From the NCBI GenBank assembly GCA_000961595.1, contig LADO01000030.1, positions 1-42,205 on the forward strand: a stretch of DNA of 42,205 nt. The letters are read 5' to 3'. Within the stretch, counting starts at the first letter, position 1. Each line of letters opens with the position of its first letter. Made by a program: the position numbers and the translations under genes. The notes beneath the pieces were generated by a model that ran no database searches, had not been told where the DNA came from, and worked only from the letters and a program-made list of their open reading frames with translations. This document shows, piece by piece, positions 15,447 through 24,565 of this stretch. This stretch comes from Peptococcaceae bacterium BRH_c4b. Lineage in GTDB: Bacteria > Bacillota > Desulfotomaculia > Desulfotomaculales > Desulfocucumaceae.

Positions 15447-15947
15447 CTAACCAAGTAGTTCTTCCAAGGTCTTGCCCCTGAGGCGAGCCACTTCCTGCGG
15501 GGTTTTTAAATTCTTCAAAGCAGTCATGGTGGCATTAACCATGTTATTGGCATTGTTTGAGCCCAGGGATTTTGTGAGTATGTCCCGGACTCCAGACAGT
15601 TCCAGTATCGCCCGCACCGGACCTCCGGCAATAACACCGGTACCAGGGGCGGCCGGCTTCATCAGCACCTTGCCAGCTCCGAAAACACCGGTAATCTCAT
15701 GGGGAATAGTGGTACCCGAAAGAGGAACATCGATCATATTTTTTTTGGCGTCTTCAATTCCTTTGCGAATAGCTTCCGGCACCTCGCCCGCCTTGCCTAG
15801 ACCTGAGCCCACGTGACCGTTGCCGTCGCCCACTACAACCAGAGCGGAAAAGCTAAACCTCCGGCCGCCTTTGACCACTTTTGCCACCCGGTTGATATAA
15901 ACAACTTTTTCAGTTAATTCCAATTTCCCTGAATCAATCCTGGACAC
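15447..15947 (-). CDS. rpsE: 30S ribosomal protein S5
   Basis: The 166-residue protein has the N-terminal dsRNA-binding fold ([40 protein letters not shown]) and the C-terminal domain ([39 protein letters not shown]). S5 supports decoding fidelity. The GTG start follows AGGAGGG. It is in the usual rplR-rpsE-rpmD order. Confidence 0.97.
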   Translation of the reverse strand: MSRIDSGKLELTEKVVYINRVAKVVKGGRRFSFSALVVVGDGNGHVGSGLGKAGEVPEAIRKGIEDAKKNMIDVPLSGTTIPHEITGVFGAGKVLMKPAAPGTGVIAGGPVRAILELSGVRDILTKSLGSNNANNMVNATMTALKNLKTPQEVARLRGKTLEELLG

Positions 15948-15976
15948 CAGCTTCCCTCCTTACTGCCCGCATTTAT

Positions 15977-16342
15977 TTAAAATTCCAGTCCGCCTTCTCT
16001 GGCGGCTTCGGCCAGTTCTTTGACCCTGCCATGATAGATATAACCAGCCCGGTCAAAAACCACCCGGTTAACCCCTTTATCCAGGGCGTTTTTGGCAATC
16101 AGACCGCCTACTGCCTTAGCTGCCTCCTTGTTGCCGCCGGACAGTTTACCCTTCAGTTCCGGAGAAAGAGTTGAAGCCGAGGCCAGGGTAACGCCATTTT
16201 CGTCATCAATAAGCTGCGCATAAATATTGTTCAAACTGCGAAAGATATTCAGTCTGGGGCGCTGGGACGTGCCGCTAATTTTATTGCGCACCCGCCCCTG
16301 ACGCTTGGCACGCAGTTTGTTGCGGTCAGGTTTGTTAATCAC
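15977..16342 (-). CDS. rplR: 50S ribosomal protein L18
   Basis: The 121-residue protein has [37 protein letters not shown] and the C-terminal [20 protein letters not shown], diagnostic of L18, which binds 5S rRNA. It starts with GTG behind GGAG and follows rplF by 21 bases. Confidence 0.97.
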   Translation of the reverse strand: MINKPDRNKLRAKRQGRVRNKISGTSQRPRLNIFRSLNNIYAQLIDDENGVTLASASTLSPELKGKLSGGNKEAAKAVGGLIAKNALDKGVNRVVFDRAGYIYHGRVKELAEAAREGGLEF

Positions 16343-16363
16343 CAGTAATTCAACTCCTTCGCC

Positions 16364-16912
16364 CTACTTCTTGCCTTTACCGCCGGCCTTACCCACCTTG
16401 CGGCGGATCCGTTCACCTTCGTATTTAATGCCTTTGCCCTTATACGGCTCCGGCTCCCGGACAGCCCTTATGTTAGCGGCTAAGGCGCCTACCTTTTCCT
16501 TATCCATACCTTTAACCACAACTTTAGTTGCAGCGGGTACATCAATCTCTAATCCTTCCGGGGGCGTAATCTCCACCGGGTGCGAGTATCCGACGGCCAG
16601 CACCAGTTTATTACCCTGCTTGGATGCCTTATATCCTACACCGGTCAATTCCAGGTTCTTTTCAAAACCCTTGGTTACACCGGTTACCATATTATTCAAC
16701 AAGGTACGGGTCAAACCGTGCAGTGATTTGTGCAATCCGATTTCGGACGGTCTTTCCACCAGCAGTATGCCATCTTCAACATGAACAATCATATCCCGGT
16801 GCAATTCCCTCTCCAGCACCCCTTTGGGCCCATTTACCCGCACGTTGTTGCCTTCGATTATCACTTCCACACCCTGGGGCAGCGGGATGGGCTGTTTACC
16901 AATCCTGGACAT
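16364..16912 (-). CDS. rplF: 50S ribosomal protein L6
   Basis: The 182-residue protein has [47 protein letters not shown] and the C-terminal [15 protein letters not shown], which are the conserved L6 segments. L6 lies near the GTPase-associated centre. An array of TCCGGCG heptads lies just upstream, in the rpsH-rplF spacer. Confidence 0.97.
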   Translation of the reverse strand: MSRIGKQPIPLPQGVEVIIEGNNVRVNGPKGVLERELHRDMIVHVEDGILLVERPSEIGLHKSLHGLTRTLLNNMVTGVTKGFEKNLELTGVGYKASKQGNKLVLAVGYSHPVEITPPEGLEIDVPAATKVVVKGMDKEKVGALAANIRAVREPEPYKGKGIKYEGERIRRKVGKAGGKGKK

Positions 16913-16930
16913 GCCTGCACCTCCTGTGTA

Positions 16931-16963
16931 TCAGGCGCCGGACTATTGAACGCCGGACGCCGG
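16931..16963. repeat. GC-rich heptad repeat (TCCGGCG) upstream of rplF
   Basis: On the minus strand TCCGGCG occurs twice in tandem, followed by TTCAATAG and a third copy (G)TCCGGCG. It fills much of the 92-base spacer between rpsH and rplF. A similar CCGGTGT-CTGGCAC-CCGGCGT series is at 18746-18768. Confidence 0.6.
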
Positions 16964-17004
16964 AAATTCTTATGCGTTCTTCGCTTATTATATAGTAAGT
17001 GCTG

Positions 17005-17403
17005 CTACCAAACATAGCATATAACTTCTCCGCCCAGGCCAAGCTTCCTGGCCTGCTTATCCGACATAATCCCCCTGGAGGTGGAAATGACGGCCAACCC
17101 TAGACCCCCCAGCACCTTGGGAACAGCATCTTTGCGGGCGTAAACCCTGAGCCCCGGCTTGCTGATTCTTTTAATGCCGGTGATAACCCGCTCCTTGCTG
17201 GTGCCGTATTTTAAATAAACCCTTATTATACCCTGCTTGCCGTCCGCTACAAACTCGCATTCCTTAATAAAGCCCTCTTCCTTTAGAATATCGGCAATAG
17301 CCCTCTTCGTTTTGGAGGCCGGGGCTTCCACTTTATCATGATAAACCGTGTTAGCATTACGAATGCGTGTCAAGAAGTCGGCCACGGGATCAGTCATGAC
17401 CAT
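17005..17403 (-). CDS. rpsH: 30S ribosomal protein S8
   Basis: The 132-residue protein has [40 protein letters not shown], and the C-terminal [20 protein letters not shown] plus GEVICYVW, all typical of S8, a primary 16S binder and in E. coli the spc-operon repressor. The first ATG (17403) is nine bases from GGAGG; the ATG at 17397 is a possible alternative. Confidence 0.97.
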   Translation of the reverse strand: MVMTDPVADFLTRIRNANTVYHDKVEAPASKTKRAIADILKEEGFIKECEFVADGKQGIIRVYLKYGTSKERVITGIKRISKPGLRVYARKDAVPKVLGGLGLAVISTSRGIMSDKQARKLGLGGEVICYVW

Positions 17404-17424
17404 GCAATACTACCTCCTTCCAGA

Positions 17425-17610
17425 TTACCAACTAGCTTTGCGTACGCCCGGGATTTCACCGCGGTAAGAAAGTTCCCTGAAGCATATTCTGCATATCCCG
17501 AATTTACGCATATATGCGTGGGGGCGCCCACACAGCTTGCATCTATTGTATTTGCGCACAGTGAATTTGGGCTGGCGCAGACATTTGTTGATGATAGATT
17601 TTTTGGCCAC
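17425..17610 (-). CDS. rpsN: 30S ribosomal protein S14, zinc-binding type
   Basis: The 61-residue protein is the short type-Z form. It starts [10 protein letters not shown] (GTG start), has the zinc pairs C24-C27 (CKLC) and C40-C43 (CRIC), and ends [12 protein letters not shown]. The frame extends to 17664, but the GTG at 17610 follows a GGAGGGGAGACG ribosome binding region and gives the family length. It lies between rplE and rpsH. Confidence 0.96.
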   Translation of the reverse strand: MAKKSIINKCLRQPKFTVRKYNRCKLCGRPHAYMRKFGICRICFRELSYRGEIPGVRKASW

Positions 17611-17760
17611 CGTCTCCCCTCCTTTTTCGGATTTAATACCAACGGATTTGCCGGTAACGTGCATTTTTTTAGTTCTGCCGGTGCATTTTTCACTCGCAAC
17701 CCTTCTTTAGCCTGTGGGTCTTTACGGTTACGAGACAGTCTTAGACCTGCAGCATCAATA

Positions 17761-18303
17761 TTAAGCCGCCCGGAAAGGCATTCCCATAAGCTTTAACAAT
17801 TCCCTGGCTTCCTCGTCGGTACGGGCGGTGGTTACAAAAATAATATCCATTCCGCGGACTTTGTCGATTTTATCGTATTCAATTTCCGGAAAAATGAGCT
17901 GCTCTTTAACTCCCAGGCTATAGTTCCCCCTGCCGTCAAAGGATTTAGGGGAAACGCCGCGGAAGTCACGCACCCTGGGCAGGGCGATACTGAAAATTTT
18001 ATCTGCAAAATGGTACATGCGGTCTCCCCTCAGGGTTACCTTACAGCCAATTTTCATCCCCTGGCGCAACTTAAAGGCGGCAATGGATTTTTTCGCCTTG
18101 GTTACCACCGGACGCTGACCGGTAATGGTAGTAAGATCGCCAACTGCAGCATCCATTATTTTGCTGTTTTGAATAGCTTCGCCTACACCCATGTTTACCA
18201 CTATTTTTTCAAGCCTGGGCACCTGCATGATATTTTCATAGCCAAATTTTTTCATCATGGCATCGACTACCTGGGTCCTATACTTTTCCTTGAGCCTTGA
18301 CAC
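17761..18303 (-). CDS. rplE: 50S ribosomal protein L5
   Basis: The 180-residue protein has the L5 pattern: [65 protein letters not shown]-like segment and [17 protein letters not shown]. It binds 5S rRNA and the P-site tRNA elbow. The ORF opens with TTG at 18306, but the adjacent GTG at 18303 has the better spacing (8) from GGAGG. Confidence 0.96.
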   Translation of the reverse strand: MSRLKEKYRTQVVDAMMKKFGYENIMQVPRLEKIVVNMGVGEAIQNSKIMDAAVGDLTTITGQRPVVTKAKKSIAAFKLRQGMKIGCKVTLRGDRMYHFADKIFSIALPRVRDFRGVSPKSFDGRGNYSLGVKEQLIFPEIEYDKIDKVRGMDIIFVTTARTDEEARELLKLMGMPFRAA

Positions 18304-18324
18304 CAAAATTCCCTCCTTCCGAAC

Positions 18325-18392
18325 GGGACAGCTACTGATGTTAAAATTGTCCCCTTTGTACTAATTTGTATTTTGGAAGGTTTGTGTCCCCA
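18325..18392. repeat. Degenerate GGGACA/TGTCCC element in the rplX-rplE spacer
   Basis: GGGACA (18325-18330) and TGTCCC (18348-18353) form a 6-bp inverted repeat, and a further GGAAGG...TGTCCCCA follows (ending at 18392). The last part resembles the right end of the 77-bp repeat units. It may be a decayed copy of that family. Confidence 0.35.
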
Positions 18393-18406
18393 TTCCTAAT
18401 CACGGG

Positions 18407-18727
18407 TTAACCCAGCACCTCTCCGCACTGCTTGCATACCCGCACCTTTTTCCCGTCTTCCAAAAACTTTTTGCTAATTCTGGTGGTTTTGTTGCACTTA
18501 TTGCAGTACAACAACACGTTTGAGCTATGAATGGGCGCTTCCTTTTCTACAATGCCGCCTTGGGGCATCTTTTGCGTTGGTTTAGTATGGCGCTTGACCA
18601 CGTTGATATCTTCAACAATTACCCGGCTCTTATCAGGCTGAACGGATACCACTTTGCCCTTTTTGCCTTTGTTTTTGCCGGATATGACCATAACAGTGTC
18701 GCCTGTTCTGACTTGGATCTTGGGCAT
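18407..18727 (-). CDS. rplX: 50S ribosomal protein L24
   Basis: The 106-residue protein has the KOW motif at its start (VRTGDTVMVISGKNKGKKGK) and INVVKRHTKPTQKMPQGGI. The C-terminal part has two CXXC pairs (CNKC and CKQC), a zinc-ribbon form of L24. L24 is one of the first proteins to bind 23S rRNA during assembly. It lies between rplN and rplE. Confidence 0.96.
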   Translation of the reverse strand: MPKIQVRTGDTVMVISGKNKGKKGKVVSVQPDKSRVIVEDINVVKRHTKPTQKMPQGGIVEKEAPIHSSNVLLYCNKCNKTTRISKKFLEDGKKVRVCKQCGEVLG

Positions 18728-18745
18728 TTATTTCGCACCTCCCTT

Positions 18746-18768
18746 TACGGACGCCGGGTGCCAGACAC
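18746..18768. repeat. GC-rich degenerate heptads upstream of rplX
   Basis: On the minus strand CCGGTGT, CTGGCAC and CCGGCGT follow each other with period seven, then CCG. This resembles the TCCGGCG heptads at 16931-16963 in another phase. It lies in the 120-base rplN-rplX spacer. Confidence 0.4.
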
Positions 18769-18847
18769 CGGTCATCGGGTAGGAATTTTAAACTTTTGGA
18801 ACCAGTTATGCCAACCTTTTGGCATCAGGGTCTGGTCTTCGTATGCG

Positions 18848-19216
18848 TTAAAGCACCTCGGGCGCCAGTGAAACTATTTTCATAAAATCACGGTCGCGCA
18901 ATTCCCGTGCAACAGGCCCGAAAATACGAGTACCCCTTGGACTTTTATCGTCCTTTATTACTACTGCGGCATTCTCGTCAAATTTAATGTAGGATCCGTC
19001 CGGTCGCGGCACTTCCTTTACGGTGCGCACTACCACACACTTCACCACATCACCTTTCTTAACAACGCCGCCTGGCGTGGCTTCTTTCACGGAGCAAACA
19101 ATAATATCCCCCACGCTGGCGTAACGGCGCAGAGACCCGCCCAGTACCTTTATACACATGAGCTTGCGGGCTCCGGTATTGTCAGCTACTTTTAGAACCG
19201 TTTGTACCTGAATCAA
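18848..19216 (-). CDS. rplN: 50S ribosomal protein L14
   Basis: The 122-residue protein is the standard L14: [41 protein letters not shown] and [21 protein letters not shown]14 lies at the subunit interface. It starts with TTG behind GGGAGG at a spacing of about 10, and follows rpsQ in the conserved order. Confidence 0.97.
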   Translation of the reverse strand: MIQVQTVLKVADNTGARKLMCIKVLGGSLRRYASVGDIIVCSVKEATPGGVVKKGDVVKCVVVRTVKEVPRPDGSYIKFDENAAVVIKDDKSPRGTRIFGPVARELRDRDFMKIVSLAPEVL

Positions 19217-19322
19217 GCTTCTTTAACCTCCCTTCGGCTGGCTCTGTCCGGGGACTAAGGTCGCGCTTTATGCGCTTAAAGGCATCCCCCTGATTAGCCT
19301 CACGCTGAAATAATGCTTGGGA

Positions 19323-19586
19323 TTATATCTGTTCGGCCCGTTCCAGAATTTCAATTATTCTCCAGCGCTTTTCCTTGGAGAGAGGCCTGGTTTCCATAAT
19401 CCTGACCTTATCGCCAATGCGGCAGGAATTCTCCTCGTCATGGGCTTTGAGTCTTTTGGTGCGCCTGATGGTACGCTGGTACAGTGCATGCCGAACCAGT
19501 GTTTCTACGGCCACTACCACGGTTTTATCCATTTTATCGCTGACCACCAGGCCAGTACGGGTTTTACGCAAATTGCGGCCTTCCAC
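19323..19586 (-). CDS. rpsQ: 30S ribosomal protein S17
   Basis: The 87-residue OB-fold protein has [40 protein letters not shown] and [20 protein letters not shown], all diagnostic. The GTG start is seven bases after GGAGG. It lies 21 bases after rpmC. Confidence 0.97.
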   Translation of the reverse strand: MEGRNLRKTRTGLVVSDKMDKTVVVAVETLVRHALYQRTIRRTKRLKAHDEENSCRIGDKVRIMETRPLSKEKRWRIIEILERAEQI

Positions 19587-19607
19587 TAAACTACCTCCTT
19601 TGCCGGC

Positions 19608-19811
19608 CTAAGCCTGCCGAATGTCTAATTCCCGCTGGCGTTGAATTGTCTTCACCCGGGCAATGTTACGGCGGACTTCTTTTATTCTCATGGGATTATC
19701 CAGTTGCCCGGTTGCCAGCCGGAACCTCAGCTTAAAAAGTTCGTCCTTGGAATCGTCTATTTTTTTCTTCAATTCCTCGTCGGTCATCTCTACTAGCTCT
19801 TTAACTTTCAT
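19608..19811 (-). CDS. rpmC: 50S ribosomal protein L29
   Basis: The 67-residue helical protein begins [20 protein letters not shown] and contains [20 protein letters not shown] and [10 protein letters not shown]. The frame extends to 19841 inside rplP; the ATG at 19811 is the family start and overlaps the rplP stop by 11 bases, with GGTGAGG as binding site. L29 lies at the peptide exit tunnel and docks chaperones and SRP. Confidence 0.96.
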   Translation of the reverse strand: MKVKELVEMTDEELKKKIDDSKDELFKLRFRLATGQLDNPMRIKEVRRNIARVKTIQRQRELDIRQA

Positions 19812-20232
19812 TTGCCTCACCCACTTCCCCGCGTTTAACAAACTTCGTCTTGATGGGCAACTTGTGAGACGCTAAACGCATCGCTTCCCTGGCAATCTCT
19901 TCACTAACCCCTGCCAGTTCAAATAGTATCCGGCCCGGTTTTACCACGGCCACCCAGTATTCAGGAGCACCCTTACCGCTACCCATCCTGGTTTCAGCGG
20001 GCTTCTGGGTAATGGGCCTATCTGGAAAAATTCTAATCCATACTTTCCCGCCACGTTTGATATAACGTGTCATGGCAATACGGGCTGCCTCAATCTGCCT
20101 GCTGGTAATCCAGGCTGCTTCCAGCGCCTGCAAGCCGAATTCACCAAATCCTATATCCGTGCCGCCCTTCGCCTTGCCGGCGAGACCGGGGCGGTGCTGT
20201 TTGCGATATTTAACCCTCTTAGGTATAAGCAT
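19801..20232 (-). CDS. rplP: 50S ribosomal protein L16
   Basis: The 143-residue protein has [60 protein letters not shown] and [20 protein letters not shown]. These are invariant L16 segments near the peptidyl transferase centre. It overlaps rpmC at its 3' end and follows rpsC by six bases. Confidence 0.97.
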   Translation of the reverse strand: MLIPKRVKYRKQHRPGLAGKAKGGTDIGFGEFGLQALEAAWITSRQIEAARIAMTRYIKRGGKVWIRIFPDRPITQKPAETRMGSGKGAPEYWVAVVKPGRILFELAGVSEEIAREAMRLASHKLPIKTKFVKRGEVGEANES

Positions 20233-20238
20233 TTGAGC

Positions 20239-20907
20239 CTATTCGCCTCCTTGACCGGCAGCCGGCCTGACCTTTGCTGCTGGCAGTACTTCTCCTTTGT
20301 ATATCCAGACTTTTATGCCAATTTTACCGTAGGTGGTGTTGGCTTCCGCAGTGCCGTAATCAACATCCGCACGCAGTGTGTGCAGGGGAACCTTGCCCTC
20401 ACTGTACCACTCTCTGCGGGCGATTTCTGCGCCTGCCAACCTGCCGCCGCAAGCGATTTTTATGCCCTTGGCCCCGGATTTCATAGAACGGGAAACAGCC
20501 TGTTTCATGGCCCTGCGGAAGGCTGTCCTTTTTTCAATCTGAGCGGCCACATTCTCTGCCACAAGCTGTGCATCCAATTCCGGCACCTTGATTTCAGCAA
20601 TATTCACGTGCACCTGTTTGCCGGTCATTTTTTCCAGCGTTTTACGGAGGTTTTCCACTTCGGTTCCGCCACGGCCGATTACTATGCCAGGTTTGGCTGT
20701 GTGTATAGTAATTTTAAGCCTGTTGGCTGCTCTTTCAATTTGGATACGGGAAATGCCGGATTGGTAAAGCCTTTTTTTAATATACTTACGGATTTTTACA
20801 TCCTCCTGAAGGAGAGAAGCAAAATCTTTCTTCGAAGCAAACCATTTCCCATCCCAGTCCTTGATAATGCCTATGCGCAATCCTTTCGGATGTACCTTTT
20901 GCCCCAC
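20239..20907 (-). CDS. rpsC: 30S ribosomal protein S3
   Basis: The 222-residue protein has [20 protein letters not shown], the KH domain with [20 protein letters not shown] (about 73-92) and the C-terminal [20 protein letters not shown] with [15 protein letters not shown]3 lines the mRNA entry channel. The GTG start follows AAGGAGG. It lies 12 bases after rplV. Confidence 0.97.
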   Translation of the reverse strand: MGQKVHPKGLRIGIIKDWDGKWFASKKDFASLLQEDVKIRKYIKKRLYQSGISRIQIERAANRLKITIHTAKPGIVIGRGGTEVENLRKTLEKMTGKQVHVNIAEIKVPELDAQLVAENVAAQIEKRTAFRRAMKQAVSRSMKSGAKGIKIACGGRLAGAEIARREWYSEGKVPLHTLRADVDYGTAEANTTYGKIGIKVWIYKGEVLPAAKVRPAAGQGGE

Positions 20908-20919
20908 GCTAACCCTCCT

Positions 20920-21273
20920 TTATTTTGCGTTCTTCTCCCTTACCACCACTGTTATGTGGCTGGTGCGCTTACGCAGTACATCTGCCCGCCCCATGGCTCT
21001 GGGCTGGGAACGCTTGATGGTCGGTCCTTGATCTACATAGCACTCAGCAACGTACAGGCTATCCTTATCCATTTCATAATTATGCTCGGCATTGGCGGCG
21101 GCGGATTTGACAACCTTTGCTATCGGTGTCGAAGATCTTTTAGGCATGTATTTCAGTATGGCCAAAGCTTCACGAACATCCTTACCCCGGATCAGGTCCA
21201 CCACCTGGCGCACCTTGCGCGGGGAGATACGGATGTATCTGGCTATAGCTTTGGCTTCGGCATTGTCTGCCAT
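20920..21273 (-). CDS. rplV: 50S ribosomal protein L22
   Basis: The 117-residue protein has [30 protein letters not shown] and the beta-hairpin region [20 protein letters not shown], which reaches into the exit tunnel. It follows rpsS by 24 bases. Confidence 0.97.
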   Translation of the reverse strand: MADNAEAKAIARYIRISPRKVRQVVDLIRGKDVREALAILKYMPKRSSTPIAKVVKSAAANAEHNYEMDKDSLYVAECYVDQGPTIKRSQPRAMGRADVLRKRTSHITVVVREKNAK

Positions 21274-21297
21274 TTGTATACCCCCTTCGTCAAGCGC

Positions 21298-21582
21298 TTA
21301 CTTTAATGAAGAAGACCTCTCGGTATGGTGCCCATGGCCCCTGAACATCCTGGTAGGAGCAAACTCCCCTAGCTTATGGCCCACCATATCTTCGGTAACA
21401 TATACCGGAATATGCTTGCGGCCGTCGTGCACGGCCATGGTATGGCCAATCATCTCGGGAAATATGGTGGATCGGCGGGACCATGTTTTAATCACCCTTT
21501 TGTCCCCTGAGGCGTTCATTACCTGTATCTTATTCAATAGCTTTTCATCGCAATATGGTCCTTTTTTGAGGGAACGGCCCAT
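21298..21582 (-). CDS. rpsS: 30S ribosomal protein S19
   Basis: The 94-residue protein has [39 protein letters not shown] and [16 protein letters not shown], all diagnostic for S19, which lies in the head of the small subunit. It follows rplB after a 91-base spacer. Confidence 0.97.
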   Translation of the reverse strand: MGRSLKKGPYCDEKLLNKIQVMNASGDKRVIKTWSRRSTIFPEMIGHTMAVHDGRKHIPVYVTEDMVGHKLGEFAPTRMFRGHGHHTERSSSLK

Positions 21583-21673
21583 TTATTAGCCTCCTTTCGT
21601 TCCTTAATCAAAAAAAACATATTATAAGGTTGATTATTCCAGTCTCCGGCATCAGGCAACAGCCCCGGCCGCC

Positions 21674-22498
21674 TTACTTGGTCCGCCTTTTCACGATCAA
21701 CTTGTCACTGGGTTTTTTCTTCCTGGTTCTGGCGCCAAGAGCTGGTTTGCCCCATGGTGTAACGGGGTTCCGGCCTATGGGAGAGCGGCCCTCGCCACCG
21801 CCGTGGGGGTGATCCACAGGGTTCATGACTACGCCTCTTACTGTGGGCCTAATACCCATCCAGCGTTTTCGCCCTGCTGTACCAATGGTTATATTTTCGT
21901 GCTCCACATTGCCTACCTGGCCGATGGTGGCCCTGCAGTCTTGTAAAAGCAATCTCATTTCCCCCGAAGGCATTCGGATATTAGCATGCTTGCCTTCTTT
22001 GGCCATCAACTGCGCCGAGGTACCGGCTGAGCGGACCAGTTGACCACCGCCCTTGGGGTACATTTCTATATTATGAATCATGGTACCCACCGGGATATTC
22101 CTCAAGGGGAGTGCATTCCCCACCTTGATATCTGCATCCTGACCGGAAACTACCGTCATGCCCACCTTCAAACCAACGGGCGCCAGGATGTAGCGTTTTT
22201 CACCGTCGGCATAGTTTAGCAGCGCTATACGTGCCGAACGGTTGGGATCATATTCAATGGTAGCTACTTTGGCCGGGATGCCATCCTTATTTCTTTTAAA
22301 ATCAATAATACGGTACTGCCTTTTATGCCCGCCACCACGGTGTCTTACCGTAAGCCTGCCCTGTTTATTGCGGCCACCTGATTTCTTCAGTGGCTCCAAC
22401 AGGGATTTTTCAGGTTTAGCGGTGGTAAGTTCATCAAAAGCCGAAACGGTGACGAACCGGCGGCCCGGTGAAGTAGGCTTGAACTTCTTGATAGCCAC
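21674..22498 (-). CDS. rplB: 50S ribosomal protein L2
   Basis: The 274-residue protein has [40 protein letters not shown], the SH3-like core and the conserved [16 protein letters not shown] loop (about 228-242), whose histidine lies near the peptidyl transferase centre. The GTG start is nine bases after GGAGG. It is in its usual place between rplW and rpsS. Confidence 0.97.
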   Translation of the reverse strand: MAIKKFKPTSPGRRFVTVSAFDELTTAKPEKSLLEPLKKSGGRNKQGRLTVRHRGGGHKRQYRIIDFKRNKDGIPAKVATIEYDPNRSARIALLNYADGEKRYILAPVGLKVGMTVVSGQDADIKVGNALPLRNIPVGTMIHNIEMYPKGGGQLVRSAGTSAQLMAKEGKHANIRMPSGEMRLLLQDCRATIGQVGNVEHENITIGTAGRKRWMGIRPTVRGVVMNPVDHPHGGGEGRSPIGRNPVTPWGKPALGARTRKKKPSDKLIVKRRTK

Positions 22499-22567
22499 CT
22501 TCTATTACCTCCTTATATTCCTGCCCTACAACTCATCCGCGGCTATCAGCCGGGATAAACTCTTCAA

Positions 22568-22600
22568 TCCCGTCTACTGACGCCCGACGACTGACTTTTC
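22568..22600. repeat. Degenerate GTC-phased heptads between rplW and rplB
   Basis: On the minus strand GTCAGTC, GTCGGGC, GTCAGTA and GACGGGA follow with period seven. The GTCAGTA unit is the same heptad as the CAGTAGT arrays near ecfA2. It lies in a 121-base spacer. Confidence 0.5.
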
Positions 22601-22619
22601 GAAAAGGGGCAGGCCGGTT

Positions 22620-22907
22620 CTATACTCCTTCAAACAATTCTATCTTGTCCCCTTCTTTAAGGGTGACGATGGCCTTTTTATAATCCGGTGTCCTGCCCAG
22701 AACATTTCTGACCCGACGCAGTTTGCCCTTGTACCGCATGGTGTGTACTTTCTTGACCTTTACCTTGAAAAGTTCTTCCACGGCTTTTTTGATTTCAACC
22801 TTGTTGGCCTTCAGGTCCACGATAAAGGTGAATTTGTTTTCAGCCTGAAGGGCCATACTTTTCTCAGTTACCACAGGTCTTTTCAGTATATCCCTCGGAT
22901 CTTTCAT
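22620..22907 (-). CDS. rplW: 50S ribosomal protein L23
   Basis: The 95-residue protein has [38 protein letters not shown] and [16 protein letters not shown]23 lies at the tunnel exit and binds trigger factor. The start codon overlaps the rplD stop codon (ATGA), indicating translational coupling. Confidence 0.97.
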   Translation of the reverse strand: MKDPRDILKRPVVTEKSMALQAENKFTFIVDLKANKVEIKKAVEELFKVKVKKVHTMRYKGKLRRVRNVLGRTPDYKKAIVTLKEGDKIELFEGV

Positions 22908-23530
22908 TGTGCCAGCACCTCCTCTACCCTGGTTACTGCTTCCTTAGTTATGACCAGAGTATTGTGCGCCAGGATATCATATACATTCAGCCAGCTGGCT
23001 GCCACCGGTTTTACCCCGGGAATATTGCGGGCGGATTTTACTACATTATCATCGGTGCTGTCAATAACTACCAGGGCCTTGTTGTTTACTTTGAGATTGT
23101 TTAATATGCGGGCCATTTCCCTGGTTTTGGGGTGCTCCATTTTTAATTCATCCAGCACTACGATTTTGCCTTCCTCAACCTTAGAGGAAAGTGCTGACCT
23201 CATAGCCAGCCGTCTTACTTTCTTGGGCAGCCTGATGCTGTAGTCCCTGGGATGGGGACCAAATACAGTACCACCGCCGCGCCAGATAGGTGAGCGTATG
23301 CTACCGTGCCTGGCCCTGCCGGTACCCTTCTGGCGCCAGGGCTTTTTGCCGCCGCCGGAAACCTCAGACCTGGTTTTGGTGTCATGTGTGCCCCTTCTTT
23401 GACCGGCCAGGTACGCCACCACGGCATCATGCATAACGGTCCGGTGCACGGAAACACCGAAAACACTGTCATTTAAATCTATTTCCCCCACCTGGTCTCC
23501 GTTTATGTTGTATAAAGCAACTTTAGGCAT
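22904..23530 (-). CDS. rplD: 50S ribosomal protein L4
   Basis: The 208-residue protein has [20 protein letters not shown], the extended loop [20 protein letters not shown] with [19 protein letters not shown] that reaches the exit tunnel, and [16 protein letters not shown] near the C-terminus. The frame extends to 23638 through the 77-bp repeats, but the ATG at 23530 behind GGAGG is the family start. The upstream extension has the composition of the repeats and is not expected to be translated. Confidence 0.96.
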   Translation of the reverse strand: MPKVALYNINGDQVGEIDLNDSVFGVSVHRTVMHDAVVAYLAGQRRGTHDTKTRSEVSGGGKKPWRQKGTGRARHGSIRSPIWRGGGTVFGPHPRDYSIRLPKKVRRLAMRSALSSKVEEGKIVVLDELKMEHPKTREMARILNNLKVNNKALVVIDSTDDNVVKSARNIPGVKPVAASWLNVYDILAHNTLVITKEAVTRVEEVLAQ

Positions 23531-23550
23531 ATAAGTTCCTCCTTCAAAGG

Positions 23551-23775
23551 TATGGGGACACACCTTCTTAGCTCGGACAGATCCCCTACTTTTGAACAAA
23601 TTCATGAAGGAATGTCCCCAATTGATGTATGGGCACACACCTTCTTAGCTTGGACAGGTCCCCTACTTTTGAACAAATTCACGAAGGAATGTCCCCAATC
23701 GATGTATGGGCACACACCTTCTTAACTTGGACAGATCCCCTACATTTGAACAAATTCACGAAGAAATGTCCCCAA
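23551..23775. repeat. Three tandem 77-bp repeats between rplC and rplD
   Basis: Units begin with TATGGG at 23551, 23628 and 23705, a period of exactly 77. Each has TGGGGACA (or TGGGCACA in units 2 and 3) at the left end, CCTTC inward of it, and GAAGG-AA-TGTCCCCA (GAAGA in unit 3) at the right end, so each can form a 13-bp interrupted stem with a loop of roughly 40 bases. The array fills almost the whole rplC-rplD spacer. It is related to the solo copy at 1279-1331. Confidence 0.9.
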
Positions 23776-23789
23776 CTTAAGCACCACCG

Positions 23790-24422
23790 CTATTGCATGG
23801 CTTTGATGCTGTCCTTGATAATTACCAGGCTCCCCTTGGGGCCCGGGACAGCACCTTTTATCGCCAGCAAGTTGCGCTCCGGATCCACCCTTACCACTTC
23901 CAGGTTCTGCACGGTGACCCTTGCAGAACCATGATGACCCGGCAATTTACGTCCCTTAAAAACCCTGGCCGGACCTTTTGCTCCGAGGGAACCCGGACGC
24001 CGGTGGTATTTCGAGCCGTGAGCCATGGGTCCGCGGTGGAAGTTGTGACGCTTGATGCCTCCGGAAAAACCCTTCCCTTTAGAAGTACCTACCACGTCAA
24101 CCTTTTCACCGGGGGTGAACACGTCGGCCTTAATTTCCTGACCTACCTGGTAGTTCTCAAAATCGTCCAGCTTAAACTCTTTCAAAATCCTTAGCGGGCG
24201 AACAGCAGCCTTGCTAAAATGACCCTTAATGGGTTTATTAAATAATCTCTCACGCTTTTCCCCGAAACCCACCTGCACGGCGCCGTAGCCATCACGTTCA
24301 GGGGTTTTCTTTTGCACTACGTAACAAGGGCCGGCCTCAATTACAGTAACCGGTACAGACAGCCCAGTATCGGTAAACAATTGGGTCATGCCAATCTTTT
24401 TGCCGAGAATTCCTTTTTTCAT
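23790..24422 (-). CDS. rplC: 50S ribosomal protein L3
   Basis: The 210-residue protein has [36 protein letters not shown] and the central [20 protein letters not shown] with [20 protein letters not shown], which reaches the peptidyl transferase centre. A GTG at 24431 is part of the GGAGGTG site; the ATG at 24422 is the start. A two-part hairpin and long spacer separate it from rpsJ, and the 77-bp array follows it. Confidence 0.96.
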   Translation of the reverse strand: MKKGILGKKIGMTQLFTDTGLSVPVTVIEAGPCYVVQKKTPERDGYGAVQVGFGEKRERLFNKPIKGHFSKAAVRPLRILKEFKLDDFENYQVGQEIKADVFTPGEKVDVVGTSKGKGFSGGIKRHNFHRGPMAHGSKYHRRPGSLGAKGPARVFKGRKLPGHHGSARVTVQNLEVVRVDPERNLLAIKGAVPGPKGSLVIIKDSIKAMQ

Positions 24423-24443
24423 ATCCTGCACCTCCAGTGCCGG

Positions 24444-24490
24444 CCGAAAGAAAGCGGTTCACTTTTTAGCAGTGTGAACATTACTTTCGG
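24444..24490 (-). promoter_or_regulatory. Two-part hairpin in the rplC leader
   Basis: CCGAAA (24444-24449) pairs with TTTCGG (24485-24490) outside, and GTTCAC (24457-24462) with GTGAAC (24474-24479) inside, around an 11-base loop. It lies 22 bases upstream of the rplC start in the rpsJ-rplC spacer of 143 bases. A T-rich tract precedes it on the minus strand, so it is not a normal terminator. It could be a binding site for L3 or L4 autoregulation. Confidence 0.4.
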
Positions 24491-24565
24491 AAACACAATC
24501 TTTACGTTTAGATCATAGTTTTTTTAACATAAACCGGTTTACGATTATGCCGCAACTATCCACAA

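Noticed and set aside
20194-21306. Plus-strand ORF of 370 codons antisense to rpsC and rplV
   Set aside because: It is a long open frame on the opposite strand of two certain ribosomal genes, with no ribosome binding site, no recognisable domain and an amino acid composition expected from reading biased codons backwards.
23531-23638. 36-residue N-terminal extension of rplD through the tandem repeat
   Set aside because: The extension is not found in L4 proteins, and a GGAGG site precedes the internal ATG at 23530.
23551-23775. CRISPR-like array
   Set aside because: The units are head-to-tail 77-bp copies without unique spacers between short repeats, and there are no cas genes.
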